Shown: positions 17,954-29,829, counted from the first letter of the stretch. The stretch is DNA of 64,000 bases from Geminicoccus harenae (GCF_019800005.1 NZ_JABGCL010000022.1:36059-100058); one strand, 5' to 3'. Numbers and translations: made by a program. Notes: generated by a model from the letters alone, not told the origin.

Positions 17954-18268
17954 ATGCCGAGCAAGACGACCAAGGGCAAATCCGCAGCGGATGAAGGCGG
18001 CGCCAAGAAGGCGGCCGGCGGCAAGCAGCCGAACGCGCTGCAAAAGCCGGTCAAGCCCTCCAAGGAGCTGGCCGAGGTGGTGGGCGCCGATCCCCTGCCG
18101 CGCAGCGAGGTGGTGAGCAAGGTCTGGGAATATATCAAGCAGCACCAGCTCCAGAACCCGGAGAACCGCCGCGAGATCATGGCGGACGACAAGCTGGAAG
18201 CGGTGTTCAGCAAGAAGAAGGTGACCATGTTCGAGATGAACAAGCACCTGTCCCGCCACCTGAGCTAG
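17954..18268 (+). CDS. SWIB/MDM2-domain protein
   Basis: A 104-residue protein with a lysine/alanine-rich N-terminal 40 residues and a C-terminal SWIB domain: LPRSEVVSKVWEYIKQHQLQ, NPENRREIMADDKLEAVF and MFEMNKHLSRHL. SWIB domains are best known in eukaryotic chromatin remodelling, yet bacterial stand-alone versions, with histone H1-like basic tails, are widespread and linked to DNA compaction or topology. The basic tail supports DNA association here. An AAGGA-type ribosome-binding site precedes the ATG. The gene is monocistronic. Confidence 0.9.
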   Translation: MPSKTTKGKSAADEGGAKKAAGGKQPNALQKPVKPSKELAEVVGADPLPRSEVVSKVWEYIKQHQLQNPENRREIMADDKLEAVFSKKKVTMFEMNKHLSRHLS

Positions 18269-18301
18269 GCCGGCCGGACCGCCGCCATCTTTTGGGGATG
18301 C

Positions 18302-18320
18302 TGCCCGGCCGGGCCGGGCA
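18302..18320. terminator. G+C-rich hairpin between convergent genes
   Basis: TGCCCGGCC-G-GGCCGGGCA is a perfect inverted repeat between the SWIB gene and the convergent hybrid kinase. There is no long T-run, but the position fits a bidirectional terminator or transcript-stabilising hairpin. Confidence 0.5.
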
Positions 18321-18341
18321 TTCTCCGGGGATGGGCGCCCG

Positions 18342-21092
<2,751 letters not shown>

Positions 21093-21122
21093 ATCCGCTG
21101 CCCGCCCGAAGGGTCGACCGGC

Positions 21123-21776
21123 TCAGCCCTCATGAGCCCCACCTTCCGGCCCGATGATGTGCTCGATGAACTCGGTGATCAGGGCCTTGAGGGCCTGAAG
21201 CGACGGCAGGTCCATGATCATCGCAATATAGCCACGAATGTCACGATCGCTGATCGCAAAATTGATGTAGAGAAACAACACCACCCCATGACCGGTCGAT
21301 GATGTCGATGCGTTGAAAAGCTGCTGGCTATCACCTCGCAGCAGTTGCGGCAAGGAGATGGTCAAGGGCTTGCGCAGCATGTTCGCGATGGTGCCCAGGC
21401 AACCATTGAGGACGATGTTGCCGGTTTCCAGAAGGGCCTCCTCCTCGATCTCCCGGGCCTCCTTGCCGGACAGCTCGTCGCTGGTGACGGCGCGCACCAG
21501 TTCCAGGCTGTTGGCTTCCGGGAAGATGAGCAGGGCCCGGCCGGAGAACGCGCCCTCGAAGTCCTGGCGCACCGCGATCAGCGGGGCGCACTCCCGCTCC
21601 CGGATGAGCGTCGCCGCCAGCATGCGGTCCACGACCTGCAGGGAGGGTACGGAAAGGAAGACCTGCTCGCCCACCATCGTCCGCAGGCTCACGGCGGCCC
21701 GGCTCACGCCGATGTTCACCAGCTCGGTGAGCGCGTCGCGCTCGAGCTCCTCCAAGGCGATGCTCGTCCCGATCAT
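21123..21776 (-). CDS. cheC: CheC-type chemotaxis phosphatase
   Basis: A 217-residue CheC/CheX-family protein: LEELERDALTELVNIGVSRA and EEEALLETGNIVLNGCLGTI are the two helices carrying the E-x2-N style phosphatase motifs (Glu-Asn pairs), which act on phosphorylated CheY. Both motif copies appear intact. CheC is uncommon in proteobacterial chemosensory operons. Its ATG overlaps the stop of the preceding CheY-like gene (ATGA), so enzyme and substrate are translationally coupled. CheC likely speeds signal termination, since no CheZ is present. Confidence 0.85.
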   Translation of the reverse strand: MIGTSIALEELERDALTELVNIGVSRAAVSLRTMVGEQVFLSVPSLQVVDRMLAATLIRERECAPLIAVRQDFEGAFSGRALLIFPEANSLELVRAVTSDELSGKEAREIEEEALLETGNIVLNGCLGTIANMLRKPLTISLPQLLRGDSQQLFNASTSSTGHGVVLFLYINFAISDRDIRGYIAMIMDLPSLQALKALITEFIEHIIGPEGGAHEG

Positions 21777-22156
21777 CGGCGTGCCGAGCGGAGCTTGAGG
21801 GCGGCACCGGACAGAAAGCCGCGAAAGCCTTCCTCGGTGATGGGCTTGCTGACGAACGCGATGTTCGCCGCCCGGGCGCGCGCGATCACCTCGTCCTGGA
21901 CATTGGCCGTGGCCAGCGCCACCGGCATCTCGGGAAAGCGCGTGCGGATCTCCTCGGCCAGTTCCAGCCCGTTGCGGCCGGGCATGTTGAAGTCGACGAC
22001 CGCGACGTCGACGCCCCCCTCCTCCAGCAGGGTCAGGGCCTGGTCGGCATCGGCGGCCTCGATGCGGACCCAGTCCGGCTGCAAGGCGGCCACCGCCTTG
22101 CCCACGACGATGCGGGCGAGCTTGCTGTCGTCGACGATCAGGATCCTGGTCTCCAT
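21773..22156 (-). CDS. CheY-like single-domain response regulator
   Basis: A 127-residue receiver: LIVDDSKLAR acidic pocket, phospho-acceptor Asp55 in VVDFNMPGRNG, Thr/Ala switch segment in LATANV and conserved lysine in FVSKPI. There is no output domain. It is the only stand-alone receiver in the chemosensory operon and is coupled to cheC. Phosphotransfer from the nearby CheA is expected. Whether it controls flagella or another output cannot be told; there are no motility genes here. Confidence 0.85.
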   Translation of the reverse strand: METRILIVDDSKLARIVVGKAVAALQPDWVRIEAADADQALTLLEEGGVDVAVVDFNMPGRNGLELAEEIRTRFPEMPVALATANVQDEVIARARAANIAFVSKPITEEGFRGFLSGAALKLRSARR

Positions 22157-22249
22157 TTTTCTCCTAGCTCCGATGAGACGCCGCAAAGGGTGGCGAAGCA
22201 AGCCGGCCGACATAAGCGCATTGCCGCCGATCAGGCCATGCATGGCCGC

Positions 22250-22489
22250 TCATGGCCGCTGCAAGCCAGGCAGGATCCAGTCCCGGAGGAAGGCATCCTC
22301 GCTTTGCCCCTGGACCGGCGGGCGGAACGCCAGGAGGACCTGGAGCACCGCGCCGTGCAGGTGCCGGCAGCCGGACAGGTCGACCGGCCGGTCCGGCCGT
22401 TCCTGGACGAGCGCCAGCAGGGCCTCCGCCTCCTCGACCGGGCAGGCCCCTTCCAGGCGGATCACCCCGTCCACGAGCCGCACGGTCAT
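22250..22489 (-). CDS. Small STAS-like protein in the chemosensory operon
   Basis: A 79-residue protein with VRLVDGVIRLEGACPVEEAE, LLALVQERPDRPVDLSGCRH and LHGAVLQVLLAFRPPVQG: a beta-alpha-beta-alpha order like STAS domains (anti-sigma-antagonist or MlaB-like), with the usual phosphorylatable serine region reading DLSGCRHL. Its ATG overlaps the cheA stop (ATGA), so it is made with CheA. A STAS partner is not part of the textbook chemotaxis set. The domain call rests on secondary-structure pattern and is moderate. Confidence 0.6.
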   Translation of the reverse strand: MTVRLVDGVIRLEGACPVEEAEALLALVQERPDRPVDLSGCRHLHGAVLQVLLAFRPPVQGQSEDAFLRDWILPGLQRP

Positions 22490-24456
22490 CCGGCGAGCTC
22501 CACGGGATCGAGCACCATCATCACCCGGCCATCACCCAGGATGGTGGTGCCTAGCACCCCGGGCATGGTCGCGAGCAGGCCGGTCATCGGCCGCAGCAGG
22601 ACGTCGGTATGGCCGAGGAACCCGTCGACCCCGATGCCGACCAGATTGGGGCCCGCCCGGATCACCAGGGCAAGCTGATCCTCCTGCCGCTCTACACTGC
22701 CCGGGACATGGAGGAGGTCGGCCAGTGGCAGGAGCGGCACGGCTTGGTCGCGCAGGAAGAACACCAAGCCGGCACGCACGGGCAGCAGGCGATCCTTCGG
22801 GATGCGGGCGGTTTCGACGACGCTGTCCATGGGCACGCCATAGGTCTCGCCGGCGCACGACACCAGCAGGACCTTCGCCAGGACCAGGTTCACCGGCAGG
22901 GTCAGCCGGACCGTGGTACCGAGGCCCGGCTGGCTCGCCAGCGCCACCTTGCCGCCCAGTTGGCCGATCGCGGTGCGCACGGCGTCCATGCCGACGCCGC
23001 GGCCGGAAACGTCGGTCACTGCGGACGCGGTGGAAAAGCCCGGCCGGAAGACCAGGTCGAGCACCGCGTCGTCGGGCAAGGAAGCGAGCGCCTCGCTGCC
23101 CATGACCTGCCGCTCGGCAGCGACCCGCCGGATCGTGGCCGGGTCGATCCCGCGGCCATCGTCCGCCACCTCGATCACCACGTGATCGCCTGCCTGCCGG
23201 GCGACCAGCCGCAGGCTGGCGCGGGCAGGCTTGCCGGCACGACGGCGCTGCTCCGCCGGCTCGACCCCGTGATCGACGGCGTTGCGCAACAGGTGGGTGA
23301 GCGGCTCGAACAGCCCGTCCAGCACCGACCGGTCCACTTCGACCTCGTCGCCCTCCACCACGAGCTCGACCTCCTTGCCGAGGCTCGCCGCGGTTTCCCG
23401 CACCAGGCGCGGGAAGCGGCGCAGCAATGGCGTCATCGGCACCAGCCGCACGCTCACCACCGCGCGGTGCAGCCGGCCGACCAGCCGGTCGAAGGTGGCG
23501 TGCCGGTCGGCCAGGGCAGTGGCCGCGGCCCGGGCGTCGAGCCCGCCGGCGAGCTGTGCCGCCAGTTCGGCCAGCCCGTTCTTCGCCACCACGAGCTCGC
23601 CCACGATCTCGGCCAGGGCGTCGATCCGGCTGGCATCCACCCGCAGGGACCGGCTGGTCGCCTCGGGTGTGCTGCGCCCGGCGGGGCCGTCCCCGGCGGG
23701 CGTGGCGGGCACTGTCACCGGGAGGATCTGCACCTGGTCCGGAACGAAGCGGAAGGCGGCCTGCACCTCGTCCAGCGGGGCCGAGGACAGCAGCTCGACC
23801 ACGAGGTTGCAGGCGAACGGGTCGTAGGCCGCCAGGTCCGGCTGCCCGTCCTGCAGCGCCACGCGCAAGGCGACCAAGCCCGGGACGTGCCGGGCGATCT
23901 CCACGGGGTCGTCGCCGTGGAAGAAGCAGTTGCGGTCGGGGAGGTAGCGCACCGCCACCAGCGTACCGCCATCCGGCAGCGCCGCGTCCCCCTGGCTGGA
24001 GAGCAGCGTCCGGATCCAGGCCGCGTCCGTCTCCGGGGGTACTCCCCCGGCGGATGCGGGATGATCCGGGCCGTCGCTCAGGCGTGCCCGCAGCGTCGCC
24101 ACCAGGCGCGCGGCCGCGGCCCCGGCATCCTCGGGAAGGGTGCCGGTGCTGCCGATCGCCGCCAGCCAGCGGTCGGTCTGCCCGATCACGGCGACCAGCT
24201 CGTCCACCGTGTCGCGGTCCACCGCCCGCCGCCCGGCCCGGATGGCACCCAGCAGGTCCTCGGCGGCGTGCAGGACCAGGCCCATGGGCGGGAAGTCGAA
24301 CAGACCGGCCGAGCCCTTGAGGGTATGGACGGCGCGAAAGGCGCTGTCGACCAGGGCCGGATCGTCCGGCCGCCGCTCCAGTGCCAGGAGGGCGTCGCCG
24401 GCCTGCTGCACCAGTTCCGGCCCCTCGATCAGGAACTGCTGGAGAAGCTCATCCAT
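22486..24456 (-). CDS. cheA: Chemotaxis histidine kinase CheA
   Basis: A 656-residue CheA: Hpt domain with His44 in AVHTLKGSAGLFDF, a middle domain (about 150-240, RNCFFHGDDPVEIARHVPGL) in the position of P2, dimerisation helices, HATPase (HLLRNAVDHGVEP, DDGRGIDP, GRGVGMDAVR) and a C-terminal CheW-like regulatory domain ending VMMVLDPVELAG. There is no receiver. Autophosphorylation followed by transfer to CheY and CheB is expected. The start overlaps the cheR stop by eight bases. The middle domain is not a typical CheY-binding P2. Confidence 0.93.
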   Translation of the reverse strand: MDELLQQFLIEGPELVQQAGDALLALERRPDDPALVDSAFRAVHTLKGSAGLFDFPPMGLVLHAAEDLLGAIRAGRRAVDRDTVDELVAVIGQTDRWLAAIGSTGTLPEDAGAAAARLVATLRARLSDGPDHPASAGGVPPETDAAWIRTLLSSQGDAALPDGGTLVAVRYLPDRNCFFHGDDPVEIARHVPGLVALRVALQDGQPDLAAYDPFACNLVVELLSSAPLDEVQAAFRFVPDQVQILPVTVPATPAGDGPAGRSTPEATSRSLRVDASRIDALAEIVGELVVAKNGLAELAAQLAGGLDARAAATALADRHATFDRLVGRLHRAVVSVRLVPMTPLLRRFPRLVRETAASLGKEVELVVEGDEVEVDRSVLDGLFEPLTHLLRNAVDHGVEPAEQRRRAGKPARASLRLVARQAGDHVVIEVADDGRGIDPATIRRVAAERQVMGSEALASLPDDAVLDLVFRPGFSTASAVTDVSGRGVGMDAVRTAIGQLGGKVALASQPGLGTTVRLTLPVNLVLAKVLLVSCAGETYGVPMDSVVETARIPKDRLLPVRAGLVFFLRDQAVPLLPLADLLHVPGSVERQEDQLALVIRAGPNLVGIGVDGFLGHTDVLLRPMTGLLATMPGVLGTTILGDGRVMMVLDPVELAG

Positions 24457-25315
24457 CGGCGGGACCGGCCGGCCGCTGGTAGACGATCGCATCCTGGAAG
24501 CGGCGCAGCCTGAACCGGTCGGTGATCCGCATCATCGATTCGGAATGGCCGAGACAGATGAAGCCGCCCGGGTTCAGCCGGTCGAACAGGTTGTGGGCCG
24601 CCAGCCGGCGCGAGACGTCGTCGAAATAGATCAGGACATTGCGGCAGAAGATGACGTCGAACCTGCCGTTGGCAGCCATGGACGCGGCGTCGACCAGGTT
24701 GGCGCTGGTGAAGGTGACCGATTCCAGGAGGTCGTCGATGAGCCGCCAGCGGTCCTGCCCCACCGGCTCGAAATAGGCCCGGCGCACGTCCTCCGGCAGG
24801 CGGGACAGCGCGCGCTCGCCATACCTGCCGGCGCGCGCGGCACGCAGCACGCGGGTGTCGATGTCGGACCCCACGATCTCGACATGGTAGGCGTCCACCA
24901 TCCGCCAGTTCTCGAGCAGCCAGAGCGCGATCGAATAGGCTTCCTCGCCGGTGGAGCAGGGTACCGACCAGATCCGGACCTTGTCGCCCGGCCCCCGGCT
25001 GGCCACGATCTCCGGGAGCAGGTCGCGGCCGAGGCAGCGAAGCTGGTGCTGTTCCCGGTAGAAATAGGTCTCGTTGACCGTGAACCGGTTGATCAGCTGC
25101 TCGGTCTCGGCAGGGCTGGCGCGCAGATGGGCGAAATAGGCGGCAAAGGTCGAAAGGCCGGTCTCCGCCATGCGCTCGGCCAGCCGGCGGTCGATATAGT
25201 AGCGCTTGGCCTCGCCGAACATCATGCCGGTCTCGGCATAAAGGAAGTCGCCCAGGAGCTGCAGCTCCTGGGCACTCAGGACATGGGGCTCGTCCGGCAG
25301 GTCCGGCCTGCTCAT
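24449..25315 (-). CDS. cheR: Chemotaxis protein methyltransferase CheR
   Basis: A 288-residue CheR with an N-terminal helical domain and a SAM-dependent Rossmann domain: NRFTVNETYFYREQHQL, RIWSVPCSTGEEAYSIALWL (SAM loop), EIVGSDIDTRVL and FDVIFCRNVLIYFD are all family signatures. It methylates glutamates on receptors. It overlaps cheB by four bases upstream and cheA downstream. The dual-tip receptor of the same operon is the likely substrate. Confidence 0.95.
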   Translation of the reverse strand: MSRPDLPDEPHVLSAQELQLLGDFLYAETGMMFGEAKRYYIDRRLAERMAETGLSTFAAYFAHLRASPAETEQLINRFTVNETYFYREQHQLRCLGRDLLPEIVASRGPGDKVRIWSVPCSTGEEAYSIALWLLENWRMVDAYHVEIVGSDIDTRVLRAARAGRYGERALSRLPEDVRRAYFEPVGQDRWRLIDDLLESVTFTSANLVDAASMAANGRFDVIFCRNVLIYFDDVSRRLAAHNLFDRLNPGGFICLGHSESMMRITDRFRLRRFQDAIVYQRPAGPADG

Positions 25316-26430
25316 CGCGCCGGGACCAGGTCGAGGAGGCAGGCGGCGATCCCGTCCAGCGGGACCACGAACTCGGCCCCGCCGTTGCGCACCAGCTCGC
25401 CCGGCATGCCCCAGACCACCGCCGTTTCCTCGGCCTCGGCGATGGTGCGCCCGCCGGCCTGGCGCAGGACGGTCATGGCGGCCGCACCGTCATTGCCCAT
25501 GCCGGTCATCAGGATGCCGACCAGGCGCCTGGCCCCGACCGGCTCCATGGCACTCGTCACCAAGCGATCGGTGCTCGGATGCCAGCGATGCTCGGCCTGG
25601 GCAGGGGCCGGCAGCGCCATCAGCCCGGCCGGCCGCCGGCCGACGATCAGGTCGGCCTCGCCCCGGGCGATATAGACATGGCCGGGTGCGAGCGGGACCG
25701 GATGCGTCACCTCCCGGACGGTCAGGGCGCAGAGCTTGTCCAGCCGCCGGGCGAGCGGCCCGGTGAAGCTGGCCGGCATGTGCTGTGCCACCAGGATCGG
25801 CCAGGGGAAGTCCGCCGGCAGGGGGGCCAGGAGGGCGTCCAGGGCGGGCGGGCCGCCCGTGGAGCAGCCCACCACCACGGCCCCCTCGATCTCGCCCGGC
25901 AGGGCCGGCAAAGGCGGCAGGTCCGGCAGGCCCACCGGCGCTGCGGGGGCGGGCCGCATGGGTGGCGGCCGCAGCCGCGGCCTGGGCTCGGCGCGGTGCA
26001 GCCGCAGGCGCTCGGCCAGGCGGCGGGCCTTGGGCAGGCGGGCCCGCGCCGCGGCCTGCACCTTCTCGACCAGAGTCGGCCCGAACAGGTCCATCTTCAG
26101 CGAGATCGCCCCGCCGGGCTTGGCGATGAAGTCGACCGCACCCAGGCTCAGCGCCTCCAGCGTCGCCTCGGCCCCCTCCGCGGTCATGGCGGAGACCATC
26201 ACGACCGGGCAGGGGCGCTCGACCATGATCCGGTCGAGGCAGCGCAGCCCGTCCAGCTTCGGCATGTGGACGTCCAGGGTAACGACGTCGGGCTGGAACT
26301 CGTGGAGCTGGCGCAGGGCGTCCAGGCCATCGCGGGCAAAGGCGATCTCGAAGCCGCCGGCGTGCGTGAACAGCTCGCCCAGGAGCCGGCGCATCAGGGC
26401 GGAATCGTCGACGACGAGCAGGCGGGTCAC
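25312..26430 (-). CDS. cheB: Chemotaxis methylesterase/deamidase CheB
   Basis: A 372-residue CheB: receiver domain (LLVVDDSALMRRLL, phospho-acceptor Asp in VTLDVHMPKLDG, FIAKPGG) and a C-terminal methylesterase with the Ser-His-Asp triad visible in VVGCSTGGPPAL, VAQHMPASFTG and ILMTGMGNDGAAAM. It removes methyl groups from receptor glutamates, and activity rises upon phosphorylation by CheA. It overlaps the triple-CheW gene and cheR by four bases each. The interdomain linker is Pro/Arg-rich and long. Confidence 0.95.
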   Translation of the reverse strand: MTRLLVVDDSALMRRLLGELFTHAGGFEIAFARDGLDALRQLHEFQPDVVTLDVHMPKLDGLRCLDRIMVERPCPVVMVSAMTAEGAEATLEALSLGAVDFIAKPGGAISLKMDLFGPTLVEKVQAAARARLPKARRLAERLRLHRAEPRPRLRPPPMRPAPAAPVGLPDLPPLPALPGEIEGAVVVGCSTGGPPALDALLAPLPADFPWPILVAQHMPASFTGPLARRLDKLCALTVREVTHPVPLAPGHVYIARGEADLIVGRRPAGLMALPAPAQAEHRWHPSTDRLVTSAMEPVGARRLVGILMTGMGNDGAAAMTVLRQAGGRTIAEAEETAVVWGMPGELVRNGGAEFVVPLDGIAACLLDLVPAR

Positions 26431-27899
26431 GAGCTGGCGAGACCTCCGCCATCCAGCGCCGCCAGCAGGTCGCGCTCGGCGCGATCCAGGAGCTCCTGCG
26501 GATCGACCAGCAGGACCATGCGGCCAGCCAGGTCGAGATTGGCGACGCGGTCGAACATCCGCCTGCCATCGGCCGCCAGGTCCGGGGTCGGCTGCAGCCG
26601 GTCCGCAGGCACGCTCAGGATCTCCGACACGGCGTCGACGACGAAGCCCGCCTGGCGGTCGCCGATCGTGGTCACGATCACCCGCCGCCGGCTCCCGGCG
26701 CCCTCCCCCGCCACGCCGAAGCGGCGGCGCTGCTCGATGATCGGCAGCACCTTGCCGCGATGGTTCATCACCCCCTCGATGAAGCCGGGTGCCCGGGGCA
26801 CCCGCGTCAGCGTCGCCGGCAGGCGGAGCACCTCGTCCACGGCGGCCACCGGCAGCCCGTATTCCTCCTGCCCCAGCCGGAACACCACGATCCGCTCCTG
26901 CGCGCCGGCCTCCGCGCCCATGCCCAACTCCGTCTGCTGACGCCCATCGGCGAGAAGATGGGCCACGGTGTCGTCCCGGAACAGGCGCTCGGCCGACAGG
27001 ATCGACACGAGGCCCGCTTTGCCCGGCAGCCGGCAGATGGACTGGATCCGCGCCTCCCCCGCCCCCCGGTTCAGCACGGCCGGCACCGGTGCCACCCGGT
27101 CGGGCGGGACGCGGAGGATCACCTGCAGCCGGTCGACCAGCAGGCCGATCCGGGCCGCCCCGACCTGCGCCACCACGATCCGGGCATCGCGCCCGGGCGC
27201 TTCCGGCACGAAGCCCAGCAGGACCCGCAGCGAGACCACAGGCAGCAGGGCCTCGCGCAACGTCACCACGCCCAGCATCGCGGCGTCGCTTTTGGGCAGG
27301 GCCAGGATGTGCGGCGGCAGGGCCAGGACCTCGCCGACCTCCGCGATCGGCAGCGCATAGGCCTGGCCGGCCAGGTCGAACGTCACGAACACCCGTTCCT
27401 GGGCGGCGGGCCCGGGGGCATCCGGGGCCGGTGCTGCCACCTTCGCCCCCTGGCCGCGCCGGGTCAGTGCGGCGAAGTCCTGCCGCAGGAGCTCGTTCAG
27501 GTCGACCAGCCGGACGGCGCCCTCGCTTTGGGCATGAAGCTGGCCCGGCCGTGCTCCCGCCATGCCGGGCGCGCCGGCATCCAGCCGGGTCAGCGCCCCC
27601 ACCTCGTCCACGGCCACGCCCACCGGCTCGTCCAGCTCCAGCAGCAGGAGCCGCGATGCCGCCGTGGCGGGGGCTTCCTCCTGCCCCAGCAGCCTGGAGA
27701 GCGAGATCACCGGCACCACCGCGCCACGGAGGTTGGCCACGCCGGCCAGGCTCGGCGGCGCATGGGGAACGCGGGTGATCTTCGGCCGGCGGAACACCTC
27801 GGCGATGGCGCCCGCGGCCACGGCAAAGCGCGCCCCGCCGACGCGAAACGTCAGCGCCTGATCCTCTCCCGGACGCAACGGACGGGGCGATCCTGCCAA
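26427..27899 (-). CDS. Scaffold protein with three CheW domains
   Basis: About 490 residues made of three consecutive CheW domains (about 10-150, 165-315 and 330-485). Each shows the pattern of a first strand such as ALTFRVGGARFAVAAGAIAE or FVTFDLAGQAYALPIAEVGE, then a PxxLxGVxxLRG-type segment (SLAGVANLRGAVVPVISL, GFIEGVMNHRGKVLPI). CheW couples receptors to CheA; three in one chain would cross-link several receptor or CheA contacts. The start is uncertain: TTG at 27899 or 27878; no ATG or GTG fits. The start abuts the receptor stop and the stop overlaps cheB. Confidence 0.85.
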   Translation of the reverse strand: MAGSPRPLRPGEDQALTFRVGGARFAVAAGAIAEVFRRPKITRVPHAPPSLAGVANLRGAVVPVISLSRLLGQEEAPATAASRLLLLELDEPVGVAVDEVGALTRLDAGAPGMAGARPGQLHAQSEGAVRLVDLNELLRQDFAALTRRGQGAKVAAPAPDAPGPAAQERVFVTFDLAGQAYALPIAEVGEVLALPPHILALPKSDAAMLGVVTLREALLPVVSLRVLLGFVPEAPGRDARIVVAQVGAARIGLLVDRLQVILRVPPDRVAPVPAVLNRGAGEARIQSICRLPGKAGLVSILSAERLFRDDTVAHLLADGRQQTELGMGAEAGAQERIVVFRLGQEEYGLPVAAVDEVLRLPATLTRVPRAPGFIEGVMNHRGKVLPIIEQRRRFGVAGEGAGSRRRVIVTTIGDRQAGFVVDAVSEILSVPADRLQPTPDLAADGRRMFDRVANLDLAGRMVLLVDPQELLDRAERDLLAALDGGGLASS

Positions 27900-27900
27900 G

Positions 27901-29829
27901 TCAGGCGTCCGCCTGCTGGAGCTCGTCGGCCAGCAGGGCGATCTCCTCGATCGCGGCTGCCAGGTTCTCCGCACCGGTGGCCTGCTGCCGCGCGGCGGTC
28001 GCGGCCTGGGCGGCGGCACCACCCGATTCCTCCGCCGCCACCGCGACCTGCTGGACGCCGGACAGGACCTCGCGGGTGCTGCCGATGACCGTGCCGACAA
28101 AGGTCGCGATCTCGGCATTGCCGGCGCGCAGGCTCTCGGCGGTGGCCTCCAGCAGGGCCAGCCGCTCGTTGATCAGCCGGCCCTTCTGGATCTCCGTCTC
28201 GGAATAGATGGCGATCTGCTCCAGGTCGCGGCGCACCGTCGCCACCTGGACCTGTACCAGGCGGACCAGGTCCTTGGCGCGGTCGGCATTGTCGGCGGAC
28301 GCCCGGGCGAGGCTGCGGATGTCCGCCGAGACCACGGCGAAACCCTGCCCCTGCGCGCCGGCCCGTGCGGCTTCCACCGAGCCGCTCACCGCGAGCATGG
28401 TCGTCTGCACGGCGATCATGGCGATGCTGTCGACGATCTTCTCGATCTGCCGGGCGGCGTCTTCCAGCGCCTCGACCAGGCCCAGGATGGCGCCGGTCTC
28501 GGTCAGGGCGGCGCCGACCCCATCGGTCAGCTTCACCACCGACCGGCGGCTGTCCTCCAGCCGGGCCTGCACCGCCTCGATGCCGGCCAGTGCCTGTTCC
28601 GCAGCCTCGCCCGTGGCGGTCGCCGCCTTCTGGATCTGCGCCATGGCCGAGCTGGACTGCTGGGTCGCCGCCGCCTGGACCTGGGCACCCTGGCTGATCT
28701 GGTCGATCGCGGTCAGGATCTCGCCGGCGGCACTGGCCAGCTCCTGCACCGTCGCCGACAGTTCCTCGGCCGCCGCACCGAGCTGCTGGGCCAGATCGGC
28801 GCCGCCAGCCTCCGATCGCAGGCGCTCCGCCAGCCGGGCCAGGGCTTCCGCTGCCCGCTGGCTCTGGTGCAGCGCGCTGCTCTGCTGCTGCACCGACCGC
28901 TGCGCCTGGGCCGTGGCCGCGGACTGTTCCTCGGCGGCACCCGCGACGTTCTCCGCACCTCCGTGCGCCTCGCGGGCCGCACCATCCGCCTCGACCGCCG
29001 CCAACAGGATCGCCTGGCTGCTCTCGACCAGGGCCGCCAGGCTGGTGCGGGCGACCTCGAGCCCGGCCGATACCGCCCGCGCCCCGGCCGCCTCCTCCGT
29101 CGCGACGGCCGCGGTGGCGCGGATCCGGTCGGCGATGGTCCGCACGTCCCCGGAGATCCGGTCGGCCAGCGTCTGCACCTCGCGCGAGCGCTGCTCCGAG
29201 ACATCGGCCAGGCTGCGGACCTCGTCGGCGACCACGGCGAAGCCCCGGCCATGGTCGCCGGCACGCGCCGCCTCGATTGCCGCATTCAGCGCCAGGAGGC
29301 TGGTCTGGTCCGAGACGTCGGCCACGGCCTTGGTGACCTCGCCGATGTCGCCCGCCTGCTGCTCCAGCCTGGCGATGACCTCGACCGAGCGGAGCTGGCG
29401 CTGGGCGTTTGCCTCCACCGCCCCGGCGGTTGCGCCGATCTGGCCGGCGGCTTCCGTCAGCTGCACCTGCAGGGCCAGGGCACCGGCGCGCGCCTGGTCC
29501 GCCCGCTCGCGGGCCTGGCCGAAGGCGGTGGTGAGCCCCATGATCGCGGCCAGGGACTGGTGCGACGCGCCGGCCGCCTCCTCGGCCGCACTGGCGATCT
29601 GCTCCATCGCCCGGCCGAGTTCCTCGGCCGCCGTGGATGCCTCGGCAATGCCGCTCGCCAGTTCCTCCGTGGCGGCACCGATGCGCTCGACGGCACTCTC
29701 GGTGGATCCGGCCGCACGCGGCGCGCGCTGCCGCACAGGCGAGGCCGGCACGGCAGCGGCCGGTTCGGCCTCGGGCTTGGCGGGCGCCCGCTCCCTGCCC
29801 GCCAGGGCCGACGTCTTTACCAGTGCCAT
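27901..29829 (-). CDS. Soluble chemoreceptor with two signalling (MA) tips
   Basis: A 642-residue, nearly all-helical cytoplasmic receptor with no membrane helix, signal peptide or recognisable ligand domain. The first hairpin tip, about residues 163-208, is canonical (SDQTSLLALNAAIEAARAGD, then GRGFAVVADEVRSLAD). A second tip about 300 residues later (463-508) reads AVQTTMLAVSGSVEAARAGA, then QGFAVVSADIRSLARA. The protein is thus two MA coiled-coil modules in series. A C-terminal region with EEIALLADELQ may be a methylation or CheR-contact area. It heads the chemosensory operon. Confidence 0.85.
   Translation of the reverse strand: MALVKTSALAGRERAPAKPEAEPAAAVPASPVRQRAPRAAGSTESAVERIGAATEELASGIAEASTAAEELGRAMEQIASAAEEAAGASHQSLAAIMGLTTAFGQARERADQARAGALALQVQLTEAAGQIGATAGAVEANAQRQLRSVEVIARLEQQAGDIGEVTKAVADVSDQTSLLALNAAIEAARAGDHGRGFAVVADEVRSLADVSEQRSREVQTLADRISGDVRTIADRIRATAAVATEEAAGARAVSAGLEVARTSLAALVESSQAILLAAVEADGAAREAHGGAENVAGAAEEQSAATAQAQRSVQQQSSALHQSQRAAEALARLAERLRSEAGGADLAQQLGAAAEELSATVQELASAAGEILTAIDQISQGAQVQAAATQQSSSAMAQIQKAATATGEAAEQALAGIEAVQARLEDSRRSVVKLTDGVGAALTETGAILGLVEALEDAARQIEKIVDSIAMIAVQTTMLAVSGSVEAARAGAQGQGFAVVSADIRSLARASADNADRAKDLVRLVQVQVATVRRDLEQIAIYSETEIQKGRLINERLALLEATAESLRAGNAEIATFVGTVIGSTREVLSGVQQVAVAAEESGGAAAQAATAARQQATGAENLAAAIEEIALLADELQQADA

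Noticed and set aside
22609..24513. A 634-codon plus-strand frame
   Set aside because: It is the antisense shadow of cheA, which has full catalytic motifs.
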